A stretch of DNA of 64,000 nucleotides from Pseudomaricurvus sp050633365 (GTDB taxonomy: Bacteria > Pseudomonadota > Gammaproteobacteria > Pseudomonadales > Cellvibrionaceae), in assembly GCA_050633365.1 (NCBI GenBank), contig JBOEGJ010000040.1:44633-108632 (forward strand), written 5' to 3'. The notes beneath the pieces were generated by a model. The model was not told the DNA's origin. It saw nothing but the letters and a program-made list of their open reading frames with translations, and did not search any database. Within the stretch, counting starts at the first letter, position 1; each line of letters begins with the position of its first letter. The position numbers were made by a program, and so were the translations under genes. Of this stretch, positions 1-9,822 are shown in pieces.

Positions 1-1485
1 CATCGCTTGGGATAGTTGTAGGCGCTCGTCGCGATTGCTCTCGGTATTTACGTAGGGAATTACCAGACCTTTCTCGAAGTCACCAAAGACAAAGCTGATT
101 TCAAGCGCATGGCCTGCGCCTAATAATGCGGGTAGGTCTGCCAACCAATTTGAGGGGCTGTTGTCCCAATCGAAGCGATAGGCAAAGACGTGATCGGGTT
201 GGTGTAAACTGAGCCTTGAGGCTGGTTCATCAACTGCGAGAGTTTTCCACTGCTCAGAAAAGTATGAGGCGTAACGTTGGTATTTTTCAGGGTCTTTTAT
301 TCGCGGTAGAAACCCCCAGGCCTGTTCTACCCAGTTATCGTCTTGCGACATAAACACTTTCATTTCATCGCGATTACTGCCAATAAGCGTGGGCACGACA
401 TTGAGCTGCGCAGCGTCTTCGAGTATCGACATTAGCGTCGCTTTCGGGAGTACGTAACCATCGGCGAGGCTCTCTGGAGCGCTGAACATACCAGTGCTAA
501 CAGAATTTATATGGCGCATAAGTTGCTGCGGTGATTTGCTGCGTAAATAGCGGGATAACAACTCGTCACTTTGGTTTTCAGCAAACTCTGCCAGTTGCAG
601 TTTGGTATCAATTTTTTTGTCATCAATGAGTAGTTGAGCGAGAACTTCGTTACTGCTAGTGCCCAAGAAACCCGTTCCATTGTTTACCAGTGCCTCGGCT
701 TCTTCCATGTGCGTAGTTTGAGTTGAGCCGCTCTGGATAATGGCTTTATGAAAGAGGCCTTTTGCCAAGGGGGAGGTGAGTAGCGAATAGACATTGTGCC
801 CACCTGCGGATTCACCGAATAGAGTGACATTTTTTGGATTGCCACCAAACGTCGCAATGTTCTTTTGAACCCAGTTTAGCGCCGCGATCATATCCAGTAC
901 GGCGAAATTGCCCGAGGCATCAGCCGCGGATGTGCTGGTGTTTCTCAGGCTTTGGTGGGCGAAGCTTCCGAATAACCCCAGGCGGTAGTTAATGCCCACG
1001 TAAACGACATTTTGATCGCTGGCCAAATGACTGCCTCGGTAGGTGTTAGCAGTGCCAGCGGTATTGCCTCCTCCGTGAATCCATAGCATGACTGGTAGTG
1101 ATCTATCGGGTTCCATATCTTTTGGAGTCCAGATATTTAATGTTAAGCAATCCTCACTGCCGACAATGTCGCGGTCGTCGCCATCGACTCCCGCCATAAT
1201 CCCGCCAAATTGTGTACAGGGTTGGCCCAGTTGAATGGCTTCGTATGTATCCGTTTGCACCTGAGGCGGTCGGGGGGCTTTCCAGCGCAATTCGCCCACA
1301 GGAGGCTTGGCAAAGGGAATACTCAGCCATGCGTGGGTATTATGATCGTCGCTAAAGCCCACCACGGGGCCCTGTTGGGTCTGGCGAACACTGGTGGGGT
1401 CTACTGCTCTCGGTGGGTCTTCCTTGGAGCTACAAGCGCATAGGGCTATGCTGAACAGTCCGAAGATGAGGTGTATTAGTTTCAT
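1..1485 (-). CDS. type B carboxylesterase, lipoprotein-like, partial
   Basis: This leftward gene starts with ATG at 1485 and its 3' part lies beyond the left edge. The first residues form a signal peptide ending in LCAC-SS, which fits a lipoprotein processing site, so the protein is probably exported and membrane anchored. Visible family marks are the oxyanion-hole segment IHGGGN, the NYRLGLFG segment typical of type B esterases, and the nucleophile motif GESAGG (near 800-825). It should hydrolyse carboxylic esters; the substrate cannot be read from the sequence. It is divergent from the pseudouridine synthase gene. Confidence 0.88.
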   Translation of the reverse strand, partial: MKLIHLIFGLFSIALCACSSKEDPPRAVDPTSVRQTQQGPVVGFSDDHNTHAWLSIPFAKPPVGELRWKAPRPPQVQTDTYEAIQLGQPCTQFGGIMAGVDGDDRDIVGSEDCLTLNIWTPKDMEPDRSLPVMLWIHGGGNTAGTANTYRGSHLASDQNVVYVGINYRLGLFGSFAHQSLRNTSTSAADASGNFAVLDMIAALNWVQKNIATFGGNPKNVTLFGESAGGHNVYSLLTSPLAKGLFHKAIIQSGSTQTTHMEEAEALVNNGTGFLGTSSNEVLAQLLIDDKKIDTKLQLAEFAENQSDELLSRYLRSKSPQQLMRHINSVSTGMFSAPESLADGYVLPKATLMSILEDAAQLNVVPTLIGSNRDEMKVFMSQDDNWVEQAWGFLPRIKDPEKYQRYASYFSEQWKTLAVDEPASRLSLHQPDHVFAYRFDWDNSPSNWLADLPALLGAGHALEISFVFGDFEKGLVIPYVNTESNRDERLQLSQAM

Positions 1486-1685
1486 GAGTGCCTCCCTGCT
1501 TTGTTTGTATGGGACTGCTGCACACTGCCGCCAGATATATCCCTTGTTTATCACTACAAATTAGATCATTAGTTTGCTTTTCCTCACAAGGTCGAATGGG
1601 GTCATGCTCTGGGGCGAGAGGCTGCTTGATACTTGCTTAGCCGGCCGCGATAACGTCTAATCATCAGTGTGTTTTTCAGTCGCCA

Positions 1686-2432
1686 ATGACATTCTTTATG
1701 ATCGCCAGTCGAACCCGTTTGGATCGCTACCTCAGTCAACAGCTTGGTATTAATCGCCGTGATGTGCGCTTGTTACTCGCCCAACAGCGTGTATTGATCG
1801 ATGGAATAGTGGCTACCGCGATTCATCAAGTTGTCAATCCTTTCAGCTCGGTGCTAGTGGACGGCGATTGTTTACATCAAGCGCAGCGCCACTATGTCAT
1901 GTTGAACAAACCCAAAGGCGTGGTCAGCGCCACGAAGGATGATAAGCATCCAACTGTGATGGATCTACTGCCACAAGAGTTGCAGGGTCAACTTCATATT
2001 GTGGGTAGGCTGGATTTCAACAGTACTGGCTTGATGTTATTGACTAACGATGGCCATTGGTCACGGGCTCTGACTCAGCCTGAGACTAAGGTGCCAAAAA
2101 CCTATCGCGTCGAAGTCGCGAAACCGATCACCGATGAGTGTGTTCAAGGCTTTCGTGAGGGGATGCACTTTTCCTTTGAGGATGTGTTTACACGGCCTGC
2201 AGTGTTGAATCCTATGGCTCCTAAGATTGCAGAAGTGGTGCTGGAAGAGGGGCGTTATCATCAGATTAAACGGATGTTTGCTCGATTTGATAATAAAGTG
2301 ATTGAGTTGCATCGAGAATCGATTGGTAGTTTGGTGTTGGATGCGTCTTTAACTCCAGGAGAGTCTAGAGTATTGAAGTCTGACGAGTTACTTTCTCTCA
2401 ATCAATTGACAGGATTAACGAGAATCTCCTAG
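1686..2432 (+). CDS. rsuA: RsuA-family 16S rRNA pseudouridine synthase
   Basis: The 248-residue protein has an N-terminal S4 RNA-binding region (TRLDRYLSQQLG...) followed by the pseudouridine synthase domain. The signature GRLDFNSTGLMLLTNDG carries the catalytic Asp, and the C-terminal EEGRYHQIKRMF motif is typical of the RsuA/RluB/RluE/RluF group. RsuA modifies U516 of 16S rRNA; the length and single S4 domain fit RsuA best, although another small-subunit family member is possible. A second in-frame ATG at 1698 gives MIASRTRLD and may be the true start. The gene stands alone. Confidence 0.88.
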   Translation: MTFFMIASRTRLDRYLSQQLGINRRDVRLLLAQQRVLIDGIVATAIHQVVNPFSSVLVDGDCLHQAQRHYVMLNKPKGVVSATKDDKHPTVMDLLPQELQGQLHIVGRLDFNSTGLMLLTNDGHWSRALTQPETKVPKTYRVEVAKPITDECVQGFREGMHFSFEDVFTRPAVLNPMAPKIAEVVLEEGRYHQIKRMFARFDNKVIELHRESIGSLVLDASLTPGESRVLKSDELLSLNQLTGLTRIS

Positions 2433-2584
2433 AGCTGTTGAATGATAGGCTCCGTTTTAATCGCTTTTTCAAAAAAATTGAGAGTCAAAACTCTAGCGGC
2501 CATAATTTTAACTAAGCACCGTTTTAATGGGGTGCAGGGCTTACTGTGTCATACGGCCAATTTTTCTACAGGAGATAAGCTTGC

Positions 2585-3505
2585 GTGAGTCATCTCAATA
2601 GAGATTCGAAAAAGAAATCCATTTCACTGGTGTTGGGAAGTGGTGGTGCGCGTGGATTAGCTCACATAGGCGTGATTCGAACGTTAGAGCAGCAGGGGTA
2701 CCACATAGCATCCGTCGCTGGTTGTTCCATGGGGGCATTGGTGGGTGGGATCTACGCCGCCGGCAAACTGGATGAGTTCGAGCAGTGGGTATTGTCGGTC
2801 GACAAATTGGATATGGTCAACCTATTGGATATCGCTTGGGGGGCAGATGGACTGGTAAAGGGTGACAAGATTATAGCCGCGTTAATGGCCATGGTGGGGG
2901 ATGTGGCTATTGAGTCTTTACCGATTAAATACACCGCAGTTGCTGCAGATATCAGTCATGAAAAAGAAGTATGGATGAACTCAGGTTCCTTGTTTGAAGC
3001 CATCCGTGCATCGATTTCACTGCCAATGTTTTTCACGCCGGTGAAACATAAAAACTCGTTTTTAGTGGATGGCGGTGTACTAAATCCGGTGCCTATCGCG
3101 CCAACATTTAATGATCAAACTGACGCAATTTTTGCCGTCAATCTCGGCGGCGCATTTCAGGCGTTAGAAAAAGTGCATGAGCCACAAGCGATTGAGGTCG
3201 CAGACGATTCCATACACACTCAGATCGTTGGTTTTATCAATCGCTTGGCGGGTACTAATCTATCGCTGGGTGAAACGCCTGAGCCGAAAGAACAAAAACT
3301 CGCCTTTTACGATGTTGCCAATCAGGCATTCGATTCTATGCAGAGCACCATCGCGCGTCAAAAGTTGGCCGCCTATCCGCCAGATCACGTTATCGAGTTA
3401 CCACGCAATGCTTGCGGTACCTTGGAGTTTCATCGAGCCGCTGAAATGATTGCCTTAGGTGAGAAAAAGACTCAGCAATGTTTGGCTCAGATGATCCAGC
3501 GTTGA
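2585..3505 (+). CDS. patatin-like phospholipase, RssA type
   Basis: The 306-residue protein has the patatin signature in order: the glycine-rich oxyanion loop GSGGARGLAHIG near residue 18, the nucleophile elbow GCSMG near 45, and the Asp of DGG near 165, which form the Ser-Asp dyad. It matches the RssA/YlbK family of bacterial patatin-like proteins, thought to act on lipid acyl esters; the substrate is not known. Translation probably starts at the GTG at 2585, 10 nt after an AGGAG ribosome site at 2570-2574. It has no signal peptide and should be cytoplasmic. Confidence 0.85.
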   Translation: MSHLNRDSKKKSISLVLGSGGARGLAHIGVIRTLEQQGYHIASVAGCSMGALVGGIYAAGKLDEFEQWVLSVDKLDMVNLLDIAWGADGLVKGDKIIAALMAMVGDVAIESLPIKYTAVAADISHEKEVWMNSGSLFEAIRASISLPMFFTPVKHKNSFLVDGGVLNPVPIAPTFNDQTDAIFAVNLGGAFQALEKVHEPQAIEVADDSIHTQIVGFINRLAGTNLSLGETPEPKEQKLAFYDVANQAFDSMQSTIARQKLAAYPPDHVIELPRNACGTLEFHRAAEMIALGEKKTQQCLAQMIQR

Positions 3506-3728
3506 GCTCTCCCAGACGCCCTGGTTAAAACGTTGAAGACTCTTTCGTCCTGAGCTGCGGGGCTTGATGATCAAACGGTATTGGTGCTAAGGCTCCGATT
3601 GAGGTAAGCTGCGCGCCTTTTCATAGATGGTTAACTGTGTTTTCAGTGGCCATCTAGGACGTCGGGCGCAACTGAAATTCTAGTGGAGCGCATCATGGCG
3701 TCATCCATTCGCCAATAGAGTCCGCTTC

Positions 3729-5114
3729 ATGAGTTTTACTACCCTCGGATTATCCGCCCCGATTCTCGATGCCGTTGCTAAGCAAGGCTACGACACTCCG
3801 TCTCCTATTCAAGCACAAGCGATACCCGCCGTACTCGAGCGCCGCGACGTAATGGCGGCCGCGCAAACGGGCACCGGTAAAACGGCGGGTTTTACCTTAC
3901 CTTTGCTCGAAATCTTATCGCAAGGGCCAAAGCCTGCGGCGAATCAGGCCAGAGCCCTTGTGCTTACGCCAACTAGAGAGCTAGCAGCCCAGGTTGCTGA
4001 AAGTGTTGAGACCTATGGTGAAGGCCTGCCTCTGACCTCTACCGTGGTGTTTGGTGGTGTAAAAATTAACCCTCAAATGCAACGTCTGCGCCGAGGTGTA
4101 GATGTTTTGGTTGCTACGCCGGGTCGATTGTTGGATTTGTATCAGCAGAATGCCATTCGTTTTAAAGACCTTGAAGTCTTGGTGTTGGACGAAGCCGACC
4201 GCATGCTCGACATGGGCTTTATTCACGACATCCGCAAAATTTTGGCGCTTTTGCCTAAGCAGCGTCAGAATTTGATGTTCTCAGCGACCTTCTCGGATGA
4301 GATTCGCCAGTTAGCAAAGGGGATTGTCAATAATCCCGTCGAGGTCTCTGTGACACCTCGTAACCAAACGGCTGAGACGGTCACTCAGTGGATCTATGGC
4401 GTTGATAAGAATCAAAAGACACCGTTGTTGGTGAAGTTGATTAAAGACAACGGCTGGGATCAGGTGTTGGTGTTTTCAAAAACCAAGCATGGCGCCAACC
4501 GTATTACCAAGCAGTTAGAAGCTCAGGGTATTACCGCTGCTGCGATTCACGGTAATAAAAGCCAGAGTGCGAGAACCAAAGCGCTGGCTGATTTCAAAGC
4601 CAAGAATATTCGTATTTTGGTCGCCACCGATATCGCCGCTCGCGGTCTGGACATCGATCAGCTACCCCAGGTGGTCAATTACGACTTGCCCAACGTAGCG
4701 GAAGACTATGTTCACCGTATTGGCCGTACCGGACGCGCCGGTGCCAGTGGACACGCGGTGTCATTGGTTACAGCAGATGAGTTTAAGCTGTTGACCGCCA
4801 TTGAGCGCTTAACCAAACAACTCATCGATCGAAAGGAAGTTGAGGGTTTTAGCCCTGTCCATCCTTTGCCCCAATCGCGTCTGGATACTCGTCCGATCAA
4901 GCCTAAGAAACCCAAAAAGCCAAAAGTGGGCCACCGCGATGGTCAGCGTTCAGGAGAAAACTCTCAAGGACACAAGCCTCATGGCGGCCGAGCCAAGGGT
5001 TCTGGGGGTGGTAACAAGTCCTCAGGTGGTCGAGGCGGAAACAGCGGAGGAAATTCAACTGGGGCACCAAAAGCGCGTCGTCGTCGACCTTCTCCGGTAA
5101 ATGGTAATAAATAG
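3729..5114 (+). CDS. rhlE: DEAD-box ATP-dependent RNA helicase RhlE
   Basis: This 461-residue enzyme unwinds RNA in ribosome assembly and RNA turnover. The motifs appear in order: Q motif GYDTPSPIQ, Walker A AQTGTGKT (residues 45-52), PTRELAAQ, DEAD (154-157) within LDEADRMLDMGF, SAT, and HRIGRTGR. The C-terminal tail from about residue 390 is rich in Lys, Arg and Gly, which is the RNA-binding tail usual in RhlE. The 220 bases before it hold no gene; short AGATGG/CCATCT arms there could form a leader hairpin. Confidence 0.93.
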   Translation: MSFTTLGLSAPILDAVAKQGYDTPSPIQAQAIPAVLERRDVMAAAQTGTGKTAGFTLPLLEILSQGPKPAANQARALVLTPTRELAAQVAESVETYGEGLPLTSTVVFGGVKINPQMQRLRRGVDVLVATPGRLLDLYQQNAIRFKDLEVLVLDEADRMLDMGFIHDIRKILALLPKQRQNLMFSATFSDEIRQLAKGIVNNPVEVSVTPRNQTAETVTQWIYGVDKNQKTPLLVKLIKDNGWDQVLVFSKTKHGANRITKQLEAQGITAAAIHGNKSQSARTKALADFKAKNIRILVATDIAARGLDIDQLPQVVNYDLPNVAEDYVHRIGRTGRAGASGHAVSLVTADEFKLLTAIERLTKQLIDRKEVEGFSPVHPLPQSRLDTRPIKPKKPKKPKVGHRDGQRSGENSQGHKPHGGRAKGSGGGNKSSGGRGGNSGGNSTGAPKARRRRPSPVNGNK

Positions 5115-5138
5115 TCGTCCTGTGACTAGGGAGTTGCC

Positions 5139-5669
5139 TTAGTCAGGCTTGGCGGCGTCCCGACGCCGCTTGCGCTTTTCCCAGTTGCGTAAAACATGCC
5201 AGCGCCAAAAAAGCTGGATCGAGATATAGCCCAAGCCGCCAAACACCACACCGCACAGCAAGCTTCCGACCACCAAGGGTTGCCACAGTTTGGTGAATTC
5301 GGTGGTAAACCACTCCCGCGAAAACTCCAACGTGAATTCAATCGAAGGGCTATCGAGCAGCCATCGACCTAGCTCGTAAGTGGCATAAAAGATGGGAGGG
5401 ATAGTGACAGGATTGGAGATCCAGACCAAGGCAACGGCGATGGGTAAGTTGACACGACAGATCAGTGCCAGCAACGCGGCCAGAGGCATTTGCCCCAAAA
5501 TCGGTAAAAATGCAGTAAAGAGGCCAATAAAAAACGCCCCCGAGACCGAGTGACGGTTCAGGTGGAATAGGTTCGGATCATGGAGCAAGTGGCTCATGAA
5601 GTTCAGCGCTGGACGCTTTTTGAACTCTGCCGGATCCGGTAACCAGCGTTTAAATATCTTTTTGGCCAT
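5139..5669 (-). CDS. DUF2062 family membrane protein
   Basis: The 176-residue protein matches the DUF2062 family: a short basic N-terminus (MAKKIFKRWLPDP) and then hydrophobic segments around GAFFIGLFTAFLPILGQMP and the conserved NPVTIPPIF stretch. It is probably an inner-membrane protein with about three to four membrane segments. The family has no firm function. The gene is convergent with rhlE, whose stop lies 24 bases away. Confidence 0.85.
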   Translation of the reverse strand: MAKKIFKRWLPDPAEFKKRPALNFMSHLLHDPNLFHLNRHSVSGAFFIGLFTAFLPILGQMPLAALLALICRVNLPIAVALVWISNPVTIPPIFYATYELGRWLLDSPSIEFTLEFSREWFTTEFTKLWQPLVVGSLLCGVVFGGLGYISIQLFWRWHVLRNWEKRKRRRDAAKPD

Positions 5670-5850
5670 TCAGTTGCCATAAGCTGACTTTCAAGGCGCA
5701 ACATTATGCACGTAAAGCAGGTCTAACTCTAGCGAAGCTTTGTATTGCTTAAGCGGTTGTTTTGCCAGATAAAAGTCGTTGATAGTTATGCTCAAAACCC
5801 GTCCCAATCTGTCGTGTAAAGACGAGCAGATCGAGCCCCTTTTGAGGTTT

Positions 5851-6810
5851 TTAGATCAAGTCAACAATCTGCTTGGCCGCATTGTACGGCGTGGTGGTAT
5901 TGTCGATCACCGCCTGTTGTAAGCTCGGCATCTTTTCTTGAACTTGAGCGCTCTGCTTTAAGCGTAGCTCAATCATTTCGTGAATGAGTTTGTTCATCCA
6001 TTGAGAGTTTTGGTGGGCGCGCTTTTCATAAAACGCGTTATTGTCGATGGCTAATTGTTGATATTCACTGATCATCTCCCAAATGTCGCTGATGCGTTCA
6101 TTTTCGAGGGCAGAGCAAGTTTCTACTCTAGGGTTCCAAAAGCTACCATGCTTGATCAAATGAAAGGCGTTCTGGTAGTGGGTTTTTGTGCGGCGAGCCA
6201 AATTAATGCTTTCACCATCGGCCTTATTGATCACCAGTGAATCGGCAAGCTCCATGATGCCGCGCTTGATGCCCTGCAGTTCATCGCCGGCATTGGGAAT
6301 CATCAGCACCAAGAAAAAGTCGACCATGGCAGCCACTTCGTATTCCGATTGGCCCACACCCACGGTTTCCACCAGAATCACGTCGTAGCCGGCAGATTCG
6401 CACAGCAGCATGGTTTCCCGGGTTTTTTGTGCAACGCCGCCTAGCGCGCCCTCAGAGGGGGAGGGGCGGATAAAAGCATTCTCTTCTCGCGACAGTTCTT
6501 CCATGCGAGTTTTATCGCCCAAAATACTGCCACCTCGGACGGGTGAGCTGGGATCGACGGCCAGCACCGCGACCTTTTTACCTTCAGAGATGAGGAACTT
6601 GCCGAAGGCCTCGATGAAAGTGGATTTTCCCACGCCGGGAATACCACTGATGCCGATGCGGATACTCTTGCCGGTACTTGGCAGGATCTGTTCGAGAATG
6701 TGCTGGGCTTGAGTGCGGTGTTGGTCGAGTTTACTTTCGACCAAGGTAATGGCTTTTGCCAGTGCGCGGCGATTGCCGCTTTGCAGTAAATCCAAGTCGA
6801 TAGTGGGCAT
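5851..6810 (-). CDS. meaB: MeaB, methylmalonyl-CoA mutase-associated GTPase
   Basis: MeaB is a G3E-type GTPase that loads and protects the B12 cofactor of methylmalonyl-CoA mutase. The P-loop GIPGVGKST, the Walker-B-like VETVGVGQSE and the base-recognition motif NKAD are all present. I chose ATG at 6810 (MPTIDLDLLQ), giving 319 residues as usual; a TTG at 6891 would add 27 unlikely residues. It lies downstream of the mutase gene in the same direction, and a strong terminator at 6952-6976 separates them. It is therefore either read by leak-through or has its own promoter. Confidence 0.92.
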   Translation of the reverse strand: MPTIDLDLLQSGNRRALAKAITLVESKLDQHRTQAQHILEQILPSTGKSIRIGISGIPGVGKSTFIEAFGKFLISEGKKVAVLAVDPSSPVRGGSILGDKTRMEELSREENAFIRPSPSEGALGGVAQKTRETMLLCESAGYDVILVETVGVGQSEYEVAAMVDFFLVLMIPNAGDELQGIKRGIMELADSLVINKADGESINLARRTKTHYQNAFHLIKHGSFWNPRVETCSALENERISDIWEMISEYQQLAIDNNAFYEKRAHQNSQWMNKLIHEMIELRLKQSAQVQEKMPSLQQAVIDNTTTPYNAAKQIVDLI

Positions 6811-6951
6811 AGATGAATAACTCTCGCGTCCGTCAGTACCGTTGCATTTGACGTGCAGCGGCTCGAGTGTGTGATTGTGTCGAGACGACAAACTAAAAAC
6901 TATGGGTGAATGTTAGCAACAATTTTAAGTTTATAGACTGGAGTGAAACAC

Positions 6952-6976
6952 AAAAAAATGCCCCCAAAAGGGGGCA
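6952..6976 (-). terminator. intrinsic terminator after methylmalonyl-CoA mutase
   Basis: On the minus strand a TGCCCCC arm, a TTTT loop and a GGGGGCA arm are followed by a run of seven T. It sits between the mutase stop at 7064 and meaB. Confidence 0.85.
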
Positions 6977-7063
6977 AACCATAGTACAGCAATCGATAGT
7001 ACAGCAATTGTTATTGGGATAAAGCCGTCACCACCTTCGCAGCGCTGCTCTATCACCAAAAAG

Positions 7064-9208
7064 TTATGCGCTGGCCTTGCGAACCTCGTCCAGCACTTGT
7101 CGAGCGGAAACGGGGATCTTGGTGCCTGGACCAAAGATACCTTTCACGCCTGACTCATAAAGATAATCGTAATCTTGTTTCGGGATGACTCCGCCGGCTA
7201 CCACGATGATATCGTCAGCGCCTTGTTTCTTAAGCTCGGCGATCAACTCCGGCACCAAGGTTTTGTGTCCAGCTGCCTGTGAAGAAACGCCAACCACGTG
7301 CACGTCGTTTTCGACCGCTTGTTTGGCCACTTCTTCCGGCGTTGAAAACATTGGGGATAAATCGATATCGAAGCCTACGTCGGCAAAGGCGGTGGCAATG
7401 ACTTTAGCGCCGCGATCGTGTCCGTCTTGGCCCATTTTGCACACCAGCATACGGGGGCGACGGCCTTGCTCATTCTCGAAGGCTTCGATATCAGACTTAA
7501 TTGCCTGCCAATCGCTGTCGTCTTCGTAAGGCGCGCCGTACACACCAGAAATGGTGCGAGCTTGAGCGTTGTAACGACCGAACTCTTCTTCCATGGCATC
7601 GGAGATTTCGCCCACGGTGGCGCGCAAGCGAGAAGCTTTGATCGACAGGTCGAGCAAGTTACCTTCACCGGTTTTTGCGCATTCGGTGATGGCGGCCAGA
7701 GCGGCTTTAACTGCGTCGTTGTCGCGCTTGGCTTTAATTTCATTGATGCGTTTGATCTGAGAATCGCGCACGGCAACGTTATCGACTTCGAGAATTTCCA
7801 AGTCGTCTTCTTCTTCAAGAACGTATTTGTTCACGCCAACGATAACGTCTTCGCCGCGATCGATTCGGGCTTGTTTCTTGGCGGCAGATTCTTCAATACG
7901 CAGTTTTGGAATACCGGCTTCGATGGCTTTGGCCATGCCACCGTTCTCTTCGATTTCTTCAATCAATGTCCAAGCTTTGTCGGCCAGATCTTGGGTCAGA
8001 GATTCCATCATGTAAGAACCGCCCCAAGGATCAACCACTTGAGTGATACCGGTTTCTTCTTGCACGATGATCTGAGTATTGCGAGCGATACGCGCCGAGA
8101 ACTCGGTGGGCAGTGCAACCGCTTCATCGAGTGCGTTGGTGTGCAGTGACTGAGTGCCACCAAAGACCGCGGCCATGGCCTCGATGGTGGTGCGAACCAC
8201 GTTGTTGTATGGGTCTTGCTCGGTCAGGGACCAGCCAGAGGTCTGCGAGTGAGTCCGTAGCATGGATGACTTAGGATTTTTTGGGCCGAATTCGCTCATG
8301 ATGCGTTCCCACAGAAGACGACCGGCACGCAGCTTGGCGATCTCCATGTAGAAGTTCATCGAAATGCCCCAGAAGAACGACAATCGTGGCGCAAAGGCGT
8401 CGACGTCGAGGCCAGCAGCCAGAGCCGTGCGAACGTATTCGCGACCGTCAGACAGGGTGTAGGCCAATTCCAGTGCAGCATCGGCACCCGCTTCTTGGAT
8501 GTGGTATCCAGAAATCGAGATCGAGTTAAACTTCGGCATAAATTCCGAGGTGTAACCGATGATGTCACCAATGATCTTCATCGAAGGGGCAGGTGGGTAA
8601 ATGTAGGTGTTGCGCACCATGAATTCTTTCAAGATATCGTTCTGAACGGTGCCTGCAAGTTTGTCTTGCGAAACGCCTTGCTCTTCAGCGGCAACGATAT
8701 AGTTGGCCAGAATCGGCAAGATGGCGCCGTTCATGGTCATGGAAACGGAGACTTTATCCAGCGGAATACCGTCGAACAAAATCTTTGAATCTTCAACCGA
8801 ATCAATGGCAACACCGGCTTTACCAACATCACCAGAAACGCGCGGATGATCCGAATCATATCCGCGGTGTGTGGCCAAATCGAAGGCAACAGAAACACCT
8901 TGAGCACCGGCTTTCAGGTTCTTACGGTAGAAAGCGTTGGATTCTTCGGCGGTGGAGAACCCCGCGTACTGGCGAATAGTCCAGGGGCGGCCGGCGTACA
9001 TGGTTGCCTGCGGACCACGAACATAAGGTGCCATGCCGGGCATGGTATCGGCGTGCTCTAAATTCTCGGTATCAGCCTTGGTGTAGAGTGGCTTGATATT
9101 GATGCCTTCTGGCGTGTGCCAAGTCAGATCTTCTGGGGTTAAACCTTTGGTCTGTTTGGTGGCCAGTGCTTCCCACTGCTCTACCGTTGGCTTTTTGGTG
9201 TCGGACAT
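7064..9208 (-). CDS. scpA: methylmalonyl-CoA mutase (B12-dependent)
   Basis: This single-chain mutase interconverts (R)-methylmalonyl-CoA and succinyl-CoA with adenosylcobalamin, the last step of propionyl-CoA breakdown. The N-terminal barrel has conserved segments such as GVSVAFDLATHRGYDSD and GGTQSLHTNALDEA. The C-terminal B12 domain has the cobalamin-ligand motif DGHDRG and the GGVIP segment. I place the start at the ATG at 9208 (MSDTKKPT); an in-frame ATG 15 bases upstream is less likely. Length (714 residues) is normal. It lies between the epimerase gene and meaB, all on the minus strand. Confidence 0.96.
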   Translation of the reverse strand: MSDTKKPTVEQWEALATKQTKGLTPEDLTWHTPEGINIKPLYTKADTENLEHADTMPGMAPYVRGPQATMYAGRPWTIRQYAGFSTAEESNAFYRKNLKAGAQGVSVAFDLATHRGYDSDHPRVSGDVGKAGVAIDSVEDSKILFDGIPLDKVSVSMTMNGAILPILANYIVAAEEQGVSQDKLAGTVQNDILKEFMVRNTYIYPPAPSMKIIGDIIGYTSEFMPKFNSISISGYHIQEAGADAALELAYTLSDGREYVRTALAAGLDVDAFAPRLSFFWGISMNFYMEIAKLRAGRLLWERIMSEFGPKNPKSSMLRTHSQTSGWSLTEQDPYNNVVRTTIEAMAAVFGGTQSLHTNALDEAVALPTEFSARIARNTQIIVQEETGITQVVDPWGGSYMMESLTQDLADKAWTLIEEIEENGGMAKAIEAGIPKLRIEESAAKKQARIDRGEDVIVGVNKYVLEEEDDLEILEVDNVAVRDSQIKRINEIKAKRDNDAVKAALAAITECAKTGEGNLLDLSIKASRLRATVGEISDAMEEEFGRYNAQARTISGVYGAPYEDDSDWQAIKSDIEAFENEQGRRPRMLVCKMGQDGHDRGAKVIATAFADVGFDIDLSPMFSTPEEVAKQAVENDVHVVGVSSQAAGHKTLVPELIAELKKQGADDIIVVAGGVIPKQDYDYLYESGVKGIFGPGTKIPVSARQVLDEVRKASA

Positions 9209-9386
9209 AAAGATTGCTCTCATTGTCTCGCTCAGTGCGAGTATCGCCTAAGCGTTATGTTGCTGGAGTTAATCCACTAGTTAATCATACTCATAACCCT
9301 AGCAGGATTGAGAGTGTTGCCTAAATGATGGATTATCTTGCTGTCTATATTGTATTTGTTTGGGTGATTGGCCGGGCCAAGAGCGA
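9209..9386 (-). promoter_or_regulatory. upstream region of the mutase gene with a shared motif
   Basis: This 178-base gap probably holds the mutase promoter. The decamer TGTCTATATT at 9342-9351 recurs at 14578-14587 upstream of the carboxyltransferase gene of the same pathway, so a common regulator may bind both. This is inference from two copies. Confidence 0.35.
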
Positions 9387-9797
9387 TCAGTGATCGCCCT
9401 GTGGTTGGTTTAGCTCAATCAATACGCCGTCACAGCTTTTGGGGTGAATAAAGATCACCTTGCTGTTGTGGGCACCTAAACTCGGCTTATCAGACAAAAA
9501 CTGATAGCCCTTGGCTTTCAGGCGTTCCACATCGGCTTCGATGTCGTCACTGCGAAAGCACAAGTGATGTAAGCCGCCGCCTTTTTTCTCGAGGTAGCCT
9601 GCAATCGGGCCTTCGCCATTGAGTGGATGGACCAGCTCAATGCTGGTCTCTGGCACTGGGAAAAATGCGGTGCTGGTTTTTGCATCAGCGACATCTTCGC
9701 TACCTTTGTAGGTTAGCTCGAAATCTTCCATAAAGCGCTTGATGGCTTTTTCCAAATCCGGAACGGCGATGGCAATGTGATCCAATGCTACGATCAT
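9387..9797 (-). CDS. mce: methylmalonyl-CoA epimerase
   Basis: The 136-residue protein is a vicinal-oxygen-chelate fold enzyme that converts (S)- to (R)-methylmalonyl-CoA, linking the carboxylase to the mutase. Metal ligands are visible in LDHIAIAV near the N-terminus, GLHHLCF in the middle and VLIELNQP at the C-terminus. It starts at ATG 9797, 25 bases after the stop of the biotin carboxylase gene, and is probably cotranscribed with it. Confidence 0.93.
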   Translation of the reverse strand: MIVALDHIAIAVPDLEKAIKRFMEDFELTYKGSEDVADAKTSTAFFPVPETSIELVHPLNGEGPIAGYLEKKGGGLHHLCFRSDDIEADVERLKAKGYQFLSDKPSLGAHNSKVIFIHPKSCDGVLIELNQPQGDH

Positions 9798-9822
9798 TTG
9801 ATAATCCTCTTTACAGTCCGAT

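Noticed and set aside
6931..7134. 67-residue leftward frame across the mutase terminator
   Set aside because: It overlaps the end of the mutase gene in another frame and crosses a strong terminator hairpin.
7418..8149. Long rightward open frame opposite the mutase gene
   Set aside because: It is antisense to a clear methylmalonyl-CoA mutase with all motifs; high GC third positions keep the opposite frame open.
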